Origin: Candidatus Zipacnadia bacterium
GTDB lineage: Bacteria; Armatimonadota; Zipacnadia; Zipacnadales; Zipacnadaceae
Reading direction: 5' to 3'
NCBI GenBank assembly: GCA_029821215.1
Contig: JALGTV010000106.1
Span: 1-8,057, forward strand
DNA length: 8,057 bases
The notes beneath the pieces are model-generated. The model saw only the letters and a list, made by a program, of their open reading frames with translations, was not told the origin of the DNA and did not search any database. Position 1 is the stretch's first letter. The number at the start of each line of letters is the position of its first letter. A program made the translations under genes and the position numbers. Of this stretch, positions 6,346 to 8,057 are shown in pieces.

Positions 6346-6354
6346 CCTCCCCTT
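6346..6354 (-). promoter_or_regulatory. Ribosome binding site fixing the MEMO-family start
   Basis: AAGGGGAGG on the minus strand lies in the short proS gap with its GGAGG core 9 nt before ATG 6336. It leaves no spacing for the alternative TTG at 6345, so the shorter protein is the likely product. Confidence 0.75.
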
Positions 6355-6364
6355 ATGATATCAC

Positions 6365-8057
6365 CTATGCCTCACCAGCCAGCTCCCGCACGACTACAGC
6401 GGCGTCATCTGCAGCTACGACCTTCTCGGTGCTATCAACCCGTCGTCTAACTTCTACTTCCCCGCTGTCAGCAGTTCTCCTCCCCACCACGACGATTAAC
6501 GGATAACCAACCAAGTCAGCATCCTTAAACTTCACTCCCGGCCGCTCATCCCGGTCATCTACCATGACCTCAAATCCGTCTTGCTCCAGCTCAGTAGCCA
6601 GGCCATTGGCTACGGCGGCCAGCTCATCATTCTCTGGGTCCAGCAGCAGTATGACCACGTCAAAGGCAGCGACGCTCAGCGGCCAGATAATACCGTTCTC
6701 ATCGTGATGCTGCTCAACAATGGCTGCCACGGCGCGACTAACCCCAATGCCATAACATCCCATCACCATAGGCTGCTCCCGGCCCTCGGCATCGGTAAAG
6801 ACCGCGTCCAGGCTCTGGGAATATTTGTTGCCCAGCTTGAAAATATGCCCCATCTCAATGCTTCGGTGAGCGCTTAAGTATCCCTCAGCACACCGGGGAC
6901 AGCCGTCACCCGCCACGGCTTGTCGCAGGTCGGCATAGCGGTCAACTCGAAAGTCAACCTCCGCGTCCACGCCCACCAGGTGGGCATCGCTCTGATTGGC
7001 CCCCACTACAAAGTCGCTCATCGCCGCTATCTGGTGGTCAGCGATTATCTGCACGCTGTCGGGCAACCCTACCGGCCCACTGTAGCCAACTTTAGCCCCG
7101 GTGAGCTGCAATATCTCCTCAGCAGTAGCCATGCGCAGTTCGTCGGCCTGAGCTACCCGCTGCAGCTTGGTCTCGTTAAGCTCGCGGTCGCCCCGTACCA
7201 GGGCCGCCACAAAGCCATCGTCTGCCTTGTACAGCAGCGTCTTTACGAGCTGGTCGGGCTCGGTGCCCAGCATCTCGCACACCTGCTCAATGGTGGTGGC
7301 CCCCGGGGTGTCTACTAACACCGCCTCCCCTAACTTATCCCGGCTCTTAGTCGGCTCTGGCGGCCGGGCTGCCGCGCATTCGGCATTAGCCGCGTAGTCA
7401 CAGCTATCACACATAAACACGGTATCTTCGCCACTTTCGGCCAGCACCATAAACTCTCTGGTGTCATGGCCGCCCATTGAGCCCGCCTCGGCTTCCACCA
7501 CCACTACCTCCAACCCCAGCCGGTCAAATATCCTCACATACGCCTCATACATCGCCTGGTAGGAGCGGTCCAGCCCCGCCTCGTCAATATCAAAGCTGTA
7601 GCCGTCCTTCATAGTGAATTCTTTGACCCGTATCAGCCCGCCCCGCGGCCTCATCTCATCCCGGAACTTGGTCTGTATCTGGTACAGAGTGATCGGCAGT
7701 TGGCGGTAGGAGGTAATCTCGCCAGCCACCAGGTCAGTAATGACCTCCTCATGGGTCGGCCCCAGGCAGAACCAGCGGCCGGTGCGGTCCTCGGTCCGCA
7801 GGGGTAAGGGCTGGAAGGTATCCCAGCGACCGCTTTTCTCCCAGAGTTCTCTGGGCTGAAGCACCGGCATAAAGACCTCAATGGCCCCGGCGGCATTCAT
7901 CTCCTCGCGGACGATGTTTTCCACCCGCCGCAGCACCCGCAGGCCCAGAGGCAGGAAGGTGAACACTCCCGCGGTCAGCGGGCGAATAAACCCGCCCCGC
8001 ACCAGTAGTTTATGACTGGGGATTTCCGCTTCCGCCGGCGCCTGTCTCAGCGTCGGC
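6365..8057 (-). CDS. proS: Prolyl-tRNA synthetase, bacterial type with editing domain, N-terminus cut by right edge
   Basis: The enzyme charges tRNA-Pro with proline in the cytoplasm. The frame stays open from a GTG at 8002 to the right edge and reads TLRQAPAEAEIPSHKLLVRG, which matches the usual ProRS N-terminus. The true start is therefore outside, perhaps 10 codons further, and GTG 8002 is internal. Numbering from that GTG, class II motif 1 lies at about 15-50, motif 2 at about 76-133 (GPTHEE, RVKEFTMKDGYSF), and motif 3 at 414-424 (MGCYGIGVSRA). The YbaK-like insertion that removes mischarged alanine spans about 225-360, with the key lysine at 254 in LVKTLLY. A C-terminal anticodon-binding domain follows (about 448-545). 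Expected full length, about 572, is typical of bacteria. Cys198/Cys201 and Cys368/Cys371 are CxxC pairs flanking the insertion and may bind zinc. It heads a unit with the MEMO-family gene. Confidence 0.96.
   Translation of the reverse strand, partial: PTLRQAPAEAEIPSHKLLVRGGFIRPLTAGVFTFLPLGLRVLRRVENIVREEMNAAGAIEVFMPVLQPRELWEKSGRWDTFQPLPLRTEDRTGRWFCLGPTHEEVITDLVAGEITSYRQLPITLYQIQTKFRDEMRPRGGLIRVKEFTMKDGYSFDIDEAGLDRSYQAMYEAYVRIFDRLGLEVVVVEAEAGSMGGHDTREFMVLAESGEDTVFMCDSCDYAANAECAAARPPEPTKSRDKLGEAVLVDTPGATTIEQVCEMLGTEPDQLVKTLLYKADDGFVAALVRGDRELNETKLQRVAQADELRMATAEEILQLTGAKVGYSGPVGLPDSVQIIADHQIAAMSDFVVGANQSDAHLVGVDAEVDFRVDRYADLRQAVAGDGCPRCAEGYLSAHRSIEMGHIFKLGNKYSQSLDAVFTDAEGREQPMVMGCYGIGVSRAVAAIVEQHHDENGIIWPLSVAAFDVVILLLDPENDELAAVANGLATELEQDGFEVMVDDRDERPGVKFKDADLVGYPLIVVVGRRTADSGEVEVRRRVDSTEKVVAADDAAVVVRELAGEA

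Noticed and set aside
8000..8002. GTG as the start of proS
   Set aside because: The frame continues upstream to the window edge with residues that match the conserved ProRS N-terminus, so this GTG is internal.
1..8057. Mobile element, CRISPR array, tRNA or rRNA
   Set aside because: I saw no transposase or integrase frame, no repeat-spacer pattern, no target-site duplication, and no cloverleaf with conserved T-arm. The gene content is chromosomal housekeeping and accessory.

Overview
The window is a GC-rich stretch of bacterial chromosome. It holds seven protein genes, two of them cut by the window edges. There is no sign of a phage, transposon, CRISPR array, rRNA or tRNA. Starts are mostly ATG with good Shine-Dalgarno sequences. 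The gene set fits an anaerobic or deep-branching bacterium: a bacterial-type prolyl-tRNA synthetase with the editing insertion, a membrane-anchored HtrA protease, the nickel-pincer cofactor enzyme LarB, and a MEMO1-family protein. Chloroflexota and Bacillota relatives are both plausible, and the sequence alone does not decide between them.

Layout from left to right. (1) Bases 1-725, minus strand: 5' part of a gene for an exported protein of unknown family, running off the left edge, with its own promoter at 772-800. (2) Bases 726-1010: that promoter plus a strong intrinsic terminator (881-921) closing htrA. (3) Bases 1011-2657, minus: HtrA/Deg serine protease with two PDZ domains. Its acidic triad position reads Glu instead of Asp, and a pentapeptide is duplicated in its N-terminal linker. 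Its leader holds a perfect 9-bp inverted repeat. (4) Bases 2789-3556, minus: larB. (5) Bases 3608-4129, minus: small zinc-ribbon membrane protein with a DUF4177-like tail, 51 bp upstream of larB and probably co-transcribed with it. (6) Bases 4390-5391, plus: the only plus-strand gene, a GAF-like protein with a degenerate GGDEF domain. It ends in a 12-bp hairpin that separates it from the convergent operon to its right. (7) Bases 5482-6336 and 6365-8057, minus: AmmeMemoRadiSam protein B directly downstream of proS, whose start lies beyond the right edge.

Functionally this is a mix of housekeeping (translation, envelope protein quality control) and small accessory functions (nickel cofactor synthesis, an orphan MEMO-like protein, a probably non-catalytic GGDEF protein). 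I see no coherent new multi-gene system. The points most worth a second look are the altered HtrA triad, the degenerate GGDEF protein, the zinc-ribbon/DUF4177 protein beside an orphan larB, and the unrecognised exported protein at the left edge.
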